A DNA stretch of 64,000 bases, taken from contig OY762448.1 of assembly GCA_963665705.1 (NCBI GenBank), forward strand, positions 1,488,001 through 1,552,000, given 5' to 3'. Shown here piece by piece: positions 8,155 through 17,716 of the stretch. The translations under genes and the position numbers were made by a program. The DNA comes from Saccharicrinis sp963665705. GTDB lineage: Bacteria > Bacteroidota > Bacteroidia > Bacteroidales > Marinilabiliaceae. Numbering within the stretch: position 1 is the first letter of the stretch; every line of letters begins with the position of its first letter. Under the pieces are notes generated by a model. That model ran no database searches. It saw nothing but the letters and a program-made list of their open reading frames with translations, and was not told where the DNA came from.

Positions 8155-9963
8155 ATGCTTGAAGCGATACATAAAATATTTTCTAAAGAACAAGTTCAAC
8201 AAGCACAGCACTTGTTAAATGGTTTATCTCAGGAACAAAAATTTTGGTTATCAGGATATTTAACCGGAATTAATCAATCTGATGGATTGATTGGTGTAGA
8301 TTATAATACCGGAAATGAGCAGGTTGACCGACTTGTTGATATTCAAAAAGAAGCTGGTAATGACACCAGAATTACCATACTATATGGAACGCATACCGGA
8401 AATTCGAGATTAATTGCAGAGAGTGCTTCTAAATTACTTGAAAACAAAGGTGTTGTAACCGATTTAGTAAGTATGGACGATTACAATAATCGTAAAATAA
8501 AGGAAGAAAAAAACTTATTGGTTGTTGTTTCTACTCATGGTGAAGGAGAACCTCCAGTTGCTGCAGAGGATTTCTATTCCTATATATTTAGTAAAAAGGC
8601 TCCTTCTCTAAAGCAACTTAATTTTTCCGTAATTGCTTTAGGTGATAGTAGTTATTTAAATTTCTGTCAGACGGGTAGAGAAATATATCAGCAATTTCTA
8701 AAATTAGGTGCTAATAACCTACACGAGTTAGTTGAGTTGGATGTAGATTTTAAAGATCAGGTATCTTCAATTTTACCTGGCGTCATTGAACCATTTTCAG
8801 TAAATAATAATAAACAGGAGTCTTTATCATCAACCGCAGATCAACAAGTAACGTTGGATGTGGATCAATGGATTGAAGCTGAAGTTTTAGATAAAGTGTT
8901 GCTAAATGGGCGTGGGTCAAACAAAGAAACCTATCATCTTGAACTTGATATTGAAGATACAGGTATTCGTTACGAGCCCGGTGATGCGCTTGAAGTAATC
9001 TCAAAAAACAATCCTGTTTTGGTGGATGGTATTTTGAATCAGCTTGGTCTTTCTTCTGAAACAAAGATTGAAATAAAGGATAAGGAATGGGAGCTAAAAG
9101 AAGCACTGACATCTTATTTTGAGATTACAGTAGTTACTCCTCCTGTGATAAAAAAGTATGCTGAATTAGTACAAAATGCTCAATTAAATGAATTAATTAA
9201 TAATCAGGATAAGCTTAAAGAATATTTGTATGGTATTGATTTTCTGGATTTAATACATGATTTTCCGGTAGCTTTATCTGTTAACAATTTACAGAATATA
9301 CTTAGAAAATTACCTGCGCGATTGTATTCAATATCATCTAGTTATAACTATAATCCGGATGAGGTTCATATCACAGTAGGTGCAGTAAAATACCAACTGA
9401 ATGATAGAGAGCATCAGGGTGTTTGTTCCGGATTTTTGGCTCAGGAAGTTCAGGTTGGCGATCAATTGTTAGTAAGAATTAGTAAGAATGAAGGTTTTAG
9501 ATTACCTGAGGATCATAATGCCAAAGTGATCATGGTTGGGCCGGGTACAGGAATAGCTCCTTTTAGGTCTTTTCTGCAGGAAAGAGAATCTTTAAAAGCT
9601 AAAGGTGAAAACTGGTTGTTTTATGGAGATCAGTGTTTTGAAACTGATTTTCTGTACCAGGCAGAATTACTTAAATATCGAACAAAAGGATTTTTAAGCG
9701 ATATAGATGTGGCTTTTTCAAGAGATCAGGAAGAAAAAATTTATGTGCAACATAGATTAAAAGAGAAGGGTGCCAAGATATTTCAATGGCTTAATGATGG
9801 TGCCTACATTTATTTGTGTGGAGATATGAATAATATGGCCAAGGATGTAAAAAAAGAGTTGGTTAATATTATTGCAGAGCATGGAAATCTAACGTTAAAG
9901 GAAGCTGCTGAATATTTTAAAGAAATTAAAAGTAGCAAACGTTTTCAGGAGGATGTGTATTAA
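8155..9963 (+). CDS. cysJ: Sulfite reductase flavoprotein subunit alpha
   Basis: 602 residues. Passes electrons from NADPH through FAD and FMN to the sulfite reductase hemoprotein. Domains in order: a ~70-residue N-terminal extension, an FMN-binding flavodoxin domain (YGTHTGNSR at 77-85), a CysJ-type FAD domain (RLYSISSS at 389-396) and an NADP-binding ferredoxin-reductase domain (GPGTGIAPFR at 462-471), ending in the usual aromatic Tyr (DVY). Length matches the family. cysI follows 113 bp downstream on the same strand, so the two probably form one unit although the gap contains heptamer repeats. Confidence 0.95.
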   Translation: MLEAIHKIFSKEQVQQAQHLLNGLSQEQKFWLSGYLTGINQSDGLIGVDYNTGNEQVDRLVDIQKEAGNDTRITILYGTHTGNSRLIAESASKLLENKGVVTDLVSMDDYNNRKIKEEKNLLVVVSTHGEGEPPVAAEDFYSYIFSKKAPSLKQLNFSVIALGDSSYLNFCQTGREIYQQFLKLGANNLHELVELDVDFKDQVSSILPGVIEPFSVNNNKQESLSSTADQQVTLDVDQWIEAEVLDKVLLNGRGSNKETYHLELDIEDTGIRYEPGDALEVISKNNPVLVDGILNQLGLSSETKIEIKDKEWELKEALTSYFEITVVTPPVIKKYAELVQNAQLNELINNQDKLKEYLYGIDFLDLIHDFPVALSVNNLQNILRKLPARLYSISSSYNYNPDEVHITVGAVKYQLNDREHQGVCSGFLAQEVQVGDQLLVRISKNEGFRLPEDHNAKVIMVGPGTGIAPFRSFLQERESLKAKGENWLFYGDQCFETDFLYQAELLKYRTKGFLSDIDVAFSRDQEEKIYVQHRLKEKGAKIFQWLNDGAYIYLCGDMNNMAKDVKKELVNIIAEHGNLTLKEAAEYFKEIKSSKRFQEDVY

Positions 9964-10076
9964 TTTGCCTACAGTTGGCAGTCAATAGTTAACATTCTCA
10001 GTCTAAAGTAAAGTGTACCAAAGTGCAATTCGCTAAAGACAAATAATCAAGAAACAACCACTAAAAAGAAATCGAA
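9964..10076. repeat. cysJ-cysI gap with CAGTCnn heptamers
   Basis: The first half of this short gap is made of degenerate CAGTC/CAGTT heptamers (ACAGTTGGCAGTCAATAGTT). The second half is an ordinary AT-rich leader before cysI. Confidence 0.6.
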
Positions 10077-11789
10077 ATGGCAGATGTAATTAATAATGAA
10101 ATACTTCCAACATGGAACCCTTCAGATGTAGAAAGAATTAAAACACAAAGTAACTACCTGAGAGGCACACTTGAAAAAAGTTTAAATGATTTGGCAACCG
10201 GTGCTATCGCTGAAGATGATACGCAACTAATTAAGTTTCATGGAAGCTATCAGCAGACAGATAGAGATCTGGACGCGGAAAGAAAAGGACAAAAGCTAGA
10301 GCCTTTATATAGTTTTATGATCAGGGTTCGTATCCCCGGTGGTTTGGCTACTGCCGACCAGTGGATCGCTTTTGATGAGCTTTCACAAACACATGCAAAC
10401 AATACATTAAAATTGACTACCCGTCAGGCTTTTCAGTTTCATGGTGTTATAAAAAGTAAATTGAAAGAGACCATGGCTAAAATCAATGATTCATTATTGG
10501 ATACCATTGCTGCCTGTGGTGATGTGAATCGTAATGTGATGTGTACTACTAATGAAGCGATTTCTCCATTGGTTCCGGAGGTTTATAAAATTGCTCAGGA
10601 TATTAGTAATCATCTGTTACCTAAAACATCGGCCTATCATGAAATATGGTTGGATAAAAAAATACTGGTAGATGGAAAACAAGATGAGGAACCTATTTAT
10701 GGCAAGACTTATTTGCCACGTAAATTTAAAATTGCGATTGCAACTCCTCCATATAATGATACTGATGTTTTTACCAATGATGTTGGATTGATAGCCATTG
10801 AAAAAGATGGTAAGCTCGAAGGTTTTAATGTTTCTGTTGGAGGTGGTTTAGGAATGACTTTCACAGAACCTGGTACTTATCCAAGATTGGGAAATATTTT
10901 AGGATTTATTCCATACCATCAGGCAATTGAAGTGATTGAGGAGATTGTGAGGTTGCAACGTGATTATGGAAACAGGGAAAATCGTCGTCAGGCGCGTTTA
11001 AAATATACGATTGACAGACTTGGTTTGGCTAAGTTTAAATATTTCTTAGAGAATAGATTAGGGTATGGTTTTTATCCTGCAAGAGAATTTAAGTTCGAAC
11101 GCAATGGCGACTTGTTTGGATGGCACAAGGCTAAAAATGGTAAGTGGTATCTGGGTTTATATATTGAACATGGCAGAGTAAAAGATGAAGGAGATTATCT
11201 GCTTAAAACCGGATTGCGAAAAATAGCTGATCTGAAAAAGAGTGATTTTAGATTGACAGGTAATCAGGGATTAGTTATTGGTGCCGTTGAGGATAAAGAT
11301 AAGCCTGCTTTAGATAAAATTTTAAAAGAATACAATATTTGGCCCCGAACTAAATTAAGTGGCACCAGAAAAAATGCCATCGCTTGTGTTGCGCTCAATA
11401 CATGTACAATGGCCTTTGCCGAAGCAGAAAGATATCTTCCTCAATTAATGGATAAGATTGATGTGATATTGGAAGATAATAAACTGACAGAGGATGAAAT
11501 TTTAATTCGAATGACTGGTTGTCCTAATGGTTGTGCTCGTCCATTCCTGGGTGAAATTGGTTTTGTAGGAAGATCCCTTGGTAAATATAATATGTATCTG
11601 GGGGGTAGTTTTAATGGTGACAGACTGAATACTTTGTATAAAGAAACCTTATCAGAAGATGAAATATTGGATGAGTTAAAGGTCCTTTTAAAGCAATATG
11701 CTGAAGAAAGAGAAGATGGTGAACGATTTGGTGACTTTGTAGGAAGAAAGGGGATCGTTGAGCTAAAACCAAAGGTGGAAAATTATTAG
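10077..11789 (+). CDS. cysI: Sulfite reductase hemoprotein subunit beta
   Basis: 570 residues. Performs the six-electron reduction of sulfite to sulfide using a siroheme coupled to a [4Fe-4S] cluster. The cluster/siroheme cysteines are visible as C437 and C443 (CVALNTC) and C482 and C486 (TGCPNGC). The N-terminal part has the ferredoxin-like sulfite/nitrite reductase repeats (RVRIPGGLATADQW, TTRQAFQFHG). Length fits assimilatory CysI. The siroheme biosynthesis genes follow directly downstream, consistent with a dedicated cofactor supply. Confidence 0.95.
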   Translation: MADVINNEILPTWNPSDVERIKTQSNYLRGTLEKSLNDLATGAIAEDDTQLIKFHGSYQQTDRDLDAERKGQKLEPLYSFMIRVRIPGGLATADQWIAFDELSQTHANNTLKLTTRQAFQFHGVIKSKLKETMAKINDSLLDTIAACGDVNRNVMCTTNEAISPLVPEVYKIAQDISNHLLPKTSAYHEIWLDKKILVDGKQDEEPIYGKTYLPRKFKIAIATPPYNDTDVFTNDVGLIAIEKDGKLEGFNVSVGGGLGMTFTEPGTYPRLGNILGFIPYHQAIEVIEEIVRLQRDYGNRENRRQARLKYTIDRLGLAKFKYFLENRLGYGFYPAREFKFERNGDLFGWHKAKNGKWYLGLYIEHGRVKDEGDYLLKTGLRKIADLKKSDFRLTGNQGLVIGAVEDKDKPALDKILKEYNIWPRTKLSGTRKNAIACVALNTCTMAFAEAERYLPQLMDKIDVILEDNKLTEDEILIRMTGCPNGCARPFLGEIGFVGRSLGKYNMYLGGSFNGDRLNTLYKETLSEDEILDELKVLLKQYAEEREDGERFGDFVGRKGIVELKPKVENY

Positions 11790-12061
11790 TCATCAGTTTT
11801 CAGTAAACAGTCTTTAAAATGCAGTCTGAATTATATTAGAATCTTATGATTATTTGTATGCGTTTAATGAGTAATTCTAGATGATTTTTATGGTAATAAC
11901 AGGCTGAAAGCTGAATTCAATTCAGCCCAATGCAAACGTAGTGGCGCATTGGGTAAAATAGGATTTATTGAATGCGCCCTGAAAGGGCAACTCATACTAA
12001 ATGAAGCAATTTTACAATCTTAAACTGACAATCAAAAGATAACAGCTCTAAAAGACAAGCA
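11790..12061. repeat. Intergenic with heptamers and a divergent REP-like hairpin block
   Basis: A CAGTnnn patch lies at 11792-11815. At 11901-11995 there is a variant of the REP-like unit found repeatedly between 18 and 31 kb: GGCTGAAAGCTGAATTCAAT, then a CCCAATGC/GCATTGGG stem and GCCCTGAAAGGGC. No gene. Confidence 0.6.
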
Positions 12062-12292
12062 ATGAAAGATAAAAGATACCGGACATTAATTAAAACCATA
12101 TCCTGGCGAGTAACAGGAACTGTAGATACTTTTCTGGTATCCTACCTTATTACAGGAAAGGTTGGTATGGCTGCCTCAATTAGCGGTGTTGAAGTATTTA
12201 CAAAGCTGTTTTTGTATTACTGGCATGAGCGATTTTGGAACAGAATAAAGTTAGGAAAAGAAGCACCTAAAGAACCTGAATATATTATATAA
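12062..12292 (+). CDS. DUF2061 small membrane protein
   Basis: 76 residues with the DUF2061 pattern TLIKTISWRVTGTVDTFLVSYLITGK, followed by a second hydrophobic stretch (SISGVEVFTKLFLYYWHERFW). Probably two short membrane segments. DUF2061 genes frequently accompany sulfate-assimilation genes in Bacteroidota and proteobacteria; here it sits between cysI and the siroheme genes and overlaps the next start codon by one base (TAATG), indicating translational coupling. Function unknown; a role in sulfate or sulfite handling is inferred from context only. Confidence 0.85.
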   Translation: MKDKRYRTLIKTISWRVTGTVDTFLVSYLITGKVGMAASISGVEVFTKLFLYYWHERFWNRIKLGKEAPKEPEYII

Positions 12293-12735
12293 TGAAATTT
12301 TTACCCATATCCATCAATATAAGTAATCAACAGATTCTTATTATTGGAGGAGGAAAAGTGGCCTTACATAAGATTACACTTCTGCAACGATTTACAAATT
12401 GCTTTAAAGTGATTGCACCTGAAATATTGGATGAAATTAAAAATATGAAAGGTGTTGAATGTGTTGAAAGAGCCTATGAATCGGGCGATTTAAGTGGATA
12501 TTTATTGGTTTATGTAACCACAGATAATCATCAATTGAATCATGAAATTAGTAGAGAGGGTAAGCATTATAACTGTTTGGTAAATGTAGCTGATGATAGC
12601 AGTTATTCTGATTTTGTTTCTCCGGCTATTCTTATTCAGGATAAGATGACAGTTGCCGTAGGTTCAAATGGTACAGATGTAAAATCTTCAATTCAATTAA
12701 GAAACAAAATCAAATCATTTTTGGAGGAAAAGTAA
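12292..12735 (+). CDS. Precorrin-2 dehydrogenase / sirohydrochlorin ferrochelatase-like protein (CysG N-terminal type)
   Basis: 147 residues. NAD-dependent oxidation of precorrin-2 to sirohydrochlorin, possibly also iron insertion. A Rossmann fold is evident: QILIIGGGKVALHK at 14-27 and LVYVTTDNHQLN near 82-93, with LVNVADD and SDFVSPAIL family motifs. It is shorter than Met8p or full CysG because the C-terminal dimerisation/chelatase part is reduced, so the chelatase step may be incomplete or done elsewhere. It overlaps the DUF2061 stop by one base, and its own stop overlaps the next gene's ATG by one base: a tightly coupled siroheme operon. Confidence 0.88.
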   Translation: MKFLPISINISNQQILIIGGGKVALHKITLLQRFTNCFKVIAPEILDEIKNMKGVECVERAYESGDLSGYLLVYVTTDNHQLNHEISREGKHYNCLVNVADDSSYSDFVSPAILIQDKMTVAVGSNGTDVKSSIQLRNKIKSFLEEK

Positions 12736-14459
12736 TGAGTGCAATTAAAATAATAACCAATACTTCATCATTAGTAGCCACAAGGCTTTGGCTGGAGAAC
12801 ATTAAGTTTGATTTACCATTTCAATTGTCTTTACATGCAGAGAGTGCAGCTGTTAAAGCAGAAAAACAATCGGATGAATGCGTTATTATGCAATCGTTAA
12901 GTGAAGGTAAAGGAGATTTTGCTATTGTTGAAGCCCATTTATTGTCCTACCCATTAAATGATCGTCTTGATGTATTTGCTTTAGTGGCTAAGGAATTATT
13001 TATTAATGAATCAGAGGCTAATTACTTAACAAATTATCTGGTTGTGGTGGGACTAAAGGGGAGGAATGATTTAAAACGTCAATTTTCAAGATACGATGTT
13101 CGTGCCAAATGGGGTAGGGTTGTATTAGCTGGTTTTGGTCCCGGCGATTATGGATTGGTTACTCGAAAAGCAGAAAATAATTTACAAAATGCAGATATCA
13201 TTTTTTATGATGATTTAATTGATCAGGAGTATTTGCAAAAATTTAGCGCTGAGAAAGTCTATGTGGGCAAAAGAAAAGGGCAGCATAAATTTGATCAAAA
13301 TAAAATTAACGATCTGATGTATCATGCCGCTTTAAAAGGTAAGTGGGTGGTTCGTATTAAAGGGGGAGACCCGTTGATTTTTGGAAGAGGTGCTGAGGAG
13401 TATCACTATTTAAAAAGTCGACTTATTGAATCTGAAATTATACCAGGGATAAGTAGTGCTTTTGCTGCAGCGGCTTCAGCAGTAATTCCTTTAACAGAAC
13501 GTTCGTTGTCTTCATCTGTAGCTTTATTATCAGGACATGATTTAAATAAACTGCGTATTCCTAAAGCTGACACATTGGTTTTTTATATGGGGGCATCGCA
13601 GCAACAAGCGCTGGCTTCAAAAATTATTGACGAGGGGTGGCATGAAAATACCCCTGTGGGGATTGTGCATAATGCATCAAATCCGGAACAGCAGATTTAC
13701 AGAGGAACCTTAGCTGATTTGAAGGAAAAATCTTCCAACTTGCCTTCGCCTTCAATTATTATTGTAGGAAAAACGGCTCGTCAATATCAGCAGAATCCTG
13801 ATAAATGGTTGTACACCGGTGTATCAGTTAATGATTGGGAGAAAGATGAAAATATAGTGCATACTCCGCTAATTACATTGGCGAATACTGTGATCAATGA
13901 GTCTTTAATCTCTAAAATTGAAAATTTAAACCAGTATAACCGTATTATTTTTAAAAGCAGATTTAGTGTTCAATATTTCTTTGATACCTTATTTAAGCTA
14001 GGGTTAGATGTAAGAGCTTTAGGAGATATAGAAATAAACTGTTTGGGTAAATCTACTTCAGAGGCTCTAAAAAACAAAGGTTTGTTGGTTCAGCCCTTCA
14101 GTCAGGAAGAGACCTCTTTGGCTATGCTGAAAAAATATAAGGAGCTTGGAGTTAAAAATGAAAAGATAATCATTCCTGGAACAGATCAAATCAAAAGTGT
14201 ATTACGTGATGGTTTAATAGCCATAGGAAATCAGGTAGATATATTGCAGGTGTACCAAAAAAACAGAAATCATAGTATTGTAAAACAAAATATTGAGCAG
14301 TTTAAAGGCGTAATTTTTACATCACCTCAGGAAGTAGAAATATTTAGAGATGTTTATGGTAATATACCGTCAGAATTACAAATTAAAACTATTGGCACAA
14401 GAACAAGAGCGGCTGTCACTCAAAAGAGATCGTTCAATTTAGTTGAGGCAAAATCGTAA
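12735..14459 (+). CDS. Uroporphyrinogen-III C-methyltransferase / uroporphyrinogen-III synthase fusion with HemC-like N-terminus
   Basis: 574 residues in three blocks. Residues 1-125 resemble a degenerate porphobilinogen deaminase (HemC) N-domain: IKIITNTSSLVATRLWLENI, then GKGDFAIVEAHLL where HemC has its IDxAVHSLKD segment. Residues 128-360 are a clear SAM-dependent uroporphyrinogen-III methyltransferase (LAGFGPGD at 131-138, GGDPLIFGRGAEE at 210-222, PGISSAFAAAA at 237-246). Residues 380-574 look like uroporphyrinogen-III synthase HemD (IIFKSRFSVQYFF, VIFTSPQEVEIF, IGTRTRAAV). It therefore can form uroporphyrinogen III and methylate it to precorrin-2 for siroheme. The HemC-like block lacks the SLKD-type catalytic signature, so it is probably structural. 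It is coupled to the preceding gene. Confidence 0.88.
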   Translation: MSAIKIITNTSSLVATRLWLENIKFDLPFQLSLHAESAAVKAEKQSDECVIMQSLSEGKGDFAIVEAHLLSYPLNDRLDVFALVAKELFINESEANYLTNYLVVVGLKGRNDLKRQFSRYDVRAKWGRVVLAGFGPGDYGLVTRKAENNLQNADIIFYDDLIDQEYLQKFSAEKVYVGKRKGQHKFDQNKINDLMYHAALKGKWVVRIKGGDPLIFGRGAEEYHYLKSRLIESEIIPGISSAFAAAASAVIPLTERSLSSSVALLSGHDLNKLRIPKADTLVFYMGASQQQALASKIIDEGWHENTPVGIVHNASNPEQQIYRGTLADLKEKSSNLPSPSIIIVGKTARQYQQNPDKWLYTGVSVNDWEKDENIVHTPLITLANTVINESLISKIENLNQYNRIIFKSRFSVQYFFDTLFKLGLDVRALGDIEINCLGKSTSEALKNKGLLVQPFSQEETSLAMLKKYKELGVKNEKIIIPGTDQIKSVLRDGLIAIGNQVDILQVYQKNRNHSIVKQNIEQFKGVIFTSPQEVEIFRDVYGNIPSELQIKTIGTRTRAAVTQKRSFNLVEAKS

Positions 14460-14847
14460 ATCAAAGAAGTTTGTTTTAAAAATAGCTCATCTTGTTTCAA
14501 TCCTTAATTAATTACCAGAATATGATTAAAATATTACAGTTTAAATGTTGTAAATAATTGGAATCAAGAGGTTTTTATATGTATGTTTAGGGGTCAAGTA
14601 TAAAGTGTGGGACTAAATATTGCATTAATTAAGCATAAGTTTTTGTTGACCTGAATTGAAAATACTTTTCATCAACAACACCTCTGAACAGTCGATAAAA
14701 TTTCTTTGTTTTTAGGCTGAAAGCCTCATAAGTCAAAACTTGGGACATCGTCCCAAGTACATAAACCTGATCTATGCAATAGAAATAGAAAAAACCGAGT
14801 AAATACTTATCTTAGTTAGTATTATACAATAATAATATTTAACCCAT
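14460..14847. other. Intergenic upstream of IS1380 transposase
   Basis: Contains a partial REP-like hairpin (GGCTGAAAGCC at 14715-14725) and a perfect 9-bp hairpin ACTTGGGAC-ATC-GTCCCAAGT at 14738-14758. The left end of the IS element must lie here, but I could not identify matching inverted repeats. Confidence 0.5.
14738..14758. repeat. Perfect hairpin of REP type
   Basis: Arms ACTTGGGAC and GTCCCAAGT with a three-base loop, 13 bp after GGCTGAAAGCC. The pair of hairpins matches the two-stem layout of the REP-like units further right. Confidence 0.55.
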
Positions 14848-16152
14848 ATGGTTAATCTTCCAATTGAATATTCAGATAAGAAAGTAACTCCATTTGGAGG
14901 CATGAGTTTAATGAAACGTTTTGTTGATTCAATAGGGATACGTGATTTTCTAGATTCATTAGACTTACCAGAAAAAGGTTCCAATAGAAGCTATGAGGCC
15001 AAGCATATTATTGAATCATTTTGGTTAAGTATTTGGACAGGAGCCTCAAGATATATCCATGCAGACTGGCTCCGTTATGATACAACCTTACAAGATATTT
15101 TTGGTTGGGACAAGATGCCTTCTCAAAGTACCTATAGCCGCTTTTTTGGTAAGTTTTCACAACAACGTAACACCGAAGTTTTTCCAGCTTTACAAAAATG
15201 GTTCTTTTCACAACTACAAGTTAATGATATTACCTTGGATATAGACAGTACAGTCATCACTAGATCCGGAAATCAGGAAGGAAGCGCTAAAGGATATAAT
15301 CCATTAAAAAGAGGTCGAAACTCACATCACCCTCTAATGGCATTCATAAGTCAAACACGTATGGTTGCAAACGCATGGCTTCGGCCAGGAAATACTGCAG
15401 ACAGCAGTAATTGCAAAGCATTTCTTCAAGAGACAATTGAAGAAATATTGTCAGCACTAAGGATTGGTTTAGTTCGTGCAGACAGTGGTTTTTATACCGA
15501 AGAAATATTGAGTTATCTCGAACAACAAAATCTCAATTATATAATTGCCACACGGATGTATCCTAATGTCAAAAGTGAAGTGTATGGATTAGAGGATTGG
15601 ATTTCAATATGTCCAGGAATAGAGGTAAATCAAATGTATTTTAAACATGAAGGAGGAAAAGTTCGAAGATATATTGTAGTTAGAAAAGAGATTGAAAAAC
15701 GTCCCAAAGCCGGTGGAAAACTACTATTTGAAGATTTACCCGGTTATAGATATAGTTGTTATGTTACCAATCTGGATCTTCCTCTTGATGTAATTTGGAA
15801 CATGTATAATACACGGGCTGATTGTGAAAATAGAATCAAGGAACTAAAGCAAGATTTTGGTTTAGAAAACTTCTGTTTAAAAGATTTTTGGGCTACAGAG
15901 GCTTCTTTTAGATTCATAATGGTAGCCTATAATATTATGAGTTTGTTCCGACATTGCGCATTACAATCTCATAACAGAGCAACATTAGCAACGTTGAAAG
16001 TCTATTGCTTTGCATTAGGAGCATGGAGTGTAAATCATGCTAATAAAAAGGTTTTAAAGATCGCGTTAAATACAAAAAGAAGGCCCTGGCTTGATGGAAT
16101 TTTTGCTAAAGTTGAGAATTTAAGCCCTCCTTTTAAATATTCTAATGCATAA
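14848..16152 (+). CDS. IS1380-family DDE transposase
   Basis: 434 residues, full-length. The RNase-H catalytic triad can be placed at D133 (LDIDSTVIT), D212 (VRADSGFY) and E327 (RADCENRIKELK), the last being the YREK-like region typical of IS1380/IS4-related enzymes. The C-terminus (FIMVAYNIMSLFRH) also fits. No frameshift or stop, so it may be active. It lies at the end of the siroheme operon; the element's terminal inverted repeats and target duplication could not be found by eye, so its limits are uncertain. Confidence 0.92.
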   Translation: MVNLPIEYSDKKVTPFGGMSLMKRFVDSIGIRDFLDSLDLPEKGSNRSYEAKHIIESFWLSIWTGASRYIHADWLRYDTTLQDIFGWDKMPSQSTYSRFFGKFSQQRNTEVFPALQKWFFSQLQVNDITLDIDSTVITRSGNQEGSAKGYNPLKRGRNSHHPLMAFISQTRMVANAWLRPGNTADSSNCKAFLQETIEEILSALRIGLVRADSGFYTEEILSYLEQQNLNYIIATRMYPNVKSEVYGLEDWISICPGIEVNQMYFKHEGGKVRRYIVVRKEIEKRPKAGGKLLFEDLPGYRYSCYVTNLDLPLDVIWNMYNTRADCENRIKELKQDFGLENFCLKDFWATEASFRFIMVAYNIMSLFRHCALQSHNRATLATLKVYCFALGAWSVNHANKKVLKIALNTKRRPWLDGIFAKVENLSPPFKYSNA

Positions 16153-16666
16153 AGCGGGATAAACATCCTGTAAGTCTGAAACATTTTTATTACATTCAAA
16201 TCTACAAAATCAAAATATACAAACTATGGGATAATCATTATCTCAGTTATATATCCATCTTGTTCTAAGTTTATATGGCAAACAAGTTATGGTGCATTTT
16301 CCGTAAGTAGTTCTATGGTGGAAGTAGTAAAATATATATCGCAAAACAGAAAGAACATCATAAAAAACTATCTTACCAAAAAGAAGTTGAGATGTTTTTT
16401 TAAGAGTATGATTTAGAGTATAATGCTAATTATTATTGGAGATAGTTACAGACTTTCAGCCTCTTTACTATTTAACAGCAAAAAATTCATTTAGTTCATA
16501 CCCAATTATTGTGCATGATCCATGTCTGGCTCGAAAATATTAAAGCTGCAAATAAGCTATTTCACCAAAAAACCCGTATTCTATTATTTATTAAAACAAT
16601 ATAATACGGGTTTAAACTATGATTATAATTAAGTGCTATTTATAAAAATGCACTGACTTTTATGTC
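16153..16666. other. Intergenic after IS1380 transposase
   Basis: About 500 bp, AT-rich. The IS right end presumably lies in the first 150 bp. The terminator of the cold-shock gene is at 16570-16613. Nothing else seen. Confidence 0.5.
16570..16613 (-). terminator. Intrinsic terminator of the cold-shock-domain gene
   Basis: Perfect 11-bp arms AAACCCGTATT and AATACGGGTTT with a 22-base loop. On the minus strand the second arm runs straight into TTTTTT. It lies 54 bp past the stop of the gene at 16667-17110. Confidence 0.75.
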
Positions 16667-17110
16667 TTATTTGTTGATTTTTACTCTAACAGCAATTAAT
16701 CCTTTAAGGCCTTTTTCAAGTTCAAAAATTACTTTATCACCTTCTTTAATGGTATCAATTAAACCATTTACGTGAACAAAGTACTTTTCCTGGTTGTCTA
16801 AATCCTTAATAAATCCATAACCTTTGTCGTTATTGAAAAATTCAACTCTACCTTTACGAATAGGATCTTCCTCTTCTTTTTTAGCTACTGAAATAGCAAT
16901 GCTTTCTATATCGATTTCTTCCTTTTTAGTAATATCAGGTGGAGTGTCAACAATTCTTCCATTCTCATCAACATAAGCAATCATATCATCTAATCCCCCT
17001 CCAGTAGAGTTTGATTTTCTCTCATCTTTTCTCTTTTGCTTATCCTGACGCTTTTTAAGTCTTTTCTTTTCTTTTTCTTTTTTACCAAAGGTCTCTTGAG
17101 ATCTCCCCAT
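16667..17110 (-). CDS. Cold-shock-domain protein with basic N-terminal tail
   Basis: 147 residues. Residues 1-35 are extremely Lys/Arg-rich (KKEKEKKRLKKRQDKQKRK), 36-83 form an acidic linker, and 84-147 are a cold-shock (OB-fold) domain with RNP1 KGYGFIKD at 96-103 and RNP2 YFVHV at 110-114. Such proteins bind single-stranded nucleic acid; the basic tail suggests ribosome or RNA association. Bacteroidota commonly encode this long-tailed CSD form. It has its own terminator and about 150 bp of untranslated DNA before a TACTTTTG box (17258-17265, minus strand), so a long leader as in other csp genes is possible. Confidence 0.9.
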   Translation of the reverse strand: MGRSQETFGKKEKEKKRLKKRQDKQKRKDERKSNSTGGGLDDMIAYVDENGRIVDTPPDITKKEEIDIESIAISVAKKEEEDPIRKGRVEFFNNDKGYGFIKDLDNQEKYFVHVNGLIDTIKEGDKVIFELEKGLKGLIAVRVKINK

Positions 17111-17387
17111 TCAATACGTTTTTTAAGATTAAAAATTAGTAAGTAACAGGGAAATAATTACGTTAAGAGTAAGAGTAGTACCAAACAATAGCCTTGAAGA
17201 AACATTGAATGACAATATTAATACAGGAAAGAAATTTTCACCAATTACTTTGACACACAAAAGTAAGATAATAATTTTAAAATATTATTAGTCTGAGAGC
17301 TCTTTTTTTTCGATTTTTTAGAAATACCGTGTTATTAATAGGGTTTTAAGAATAAAATTCAAAGACTTTATTAATCCAATTACCTAT

Positions 17388-17716
17388 TAACCCGAGTTCG
17401 ATTAAAATTAAAGAGCTCAGATTTTATTAAAATGCTGATATACAAGACAAATTCTTTTTGCATAGCGAGCTATGGTAAAAGAATTTAACGAAGTAGATTA
17501 GTATTTTAATAGAAAGCCATCTATAATTATTGCGATAAGCGAATGCAGAAGCAAAGTTTACTTTGATTATGCTGAGTGTAGCAATAATCAAGAATTAAAC
17601 AACGATTTTCTGCTTCATATTTGTTTGACATAGCCCGCTATGACTTCACAAATATTCATTGAAACTCATTATTTATAGGCGGTCTGAGCCAATGATTTTA
17701 TATCGAACTCGGGTTA
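17388..17716 (-). mobile_element. MITE-like element, copy 2 (329 bp, inverted relative to copy 1)
   Basis: Reverse-complement match to 7634-7890 over nearly its whole length, with the same TAACCCGAGTTCGAT termini at both ends. It carries about 70 extra internal bases (around 17517-17590). Inverted copies 9.5 kb apart could support inversion of the cysJI-siroheme segment. Confidence 0.7.

Noticed and set aside
14460..16666. Exact ends of the IS1380 element
   Set aside because: I compared both flanks for inverted repeats and target duplications and found no convincing match, so no element boundaries are reported.
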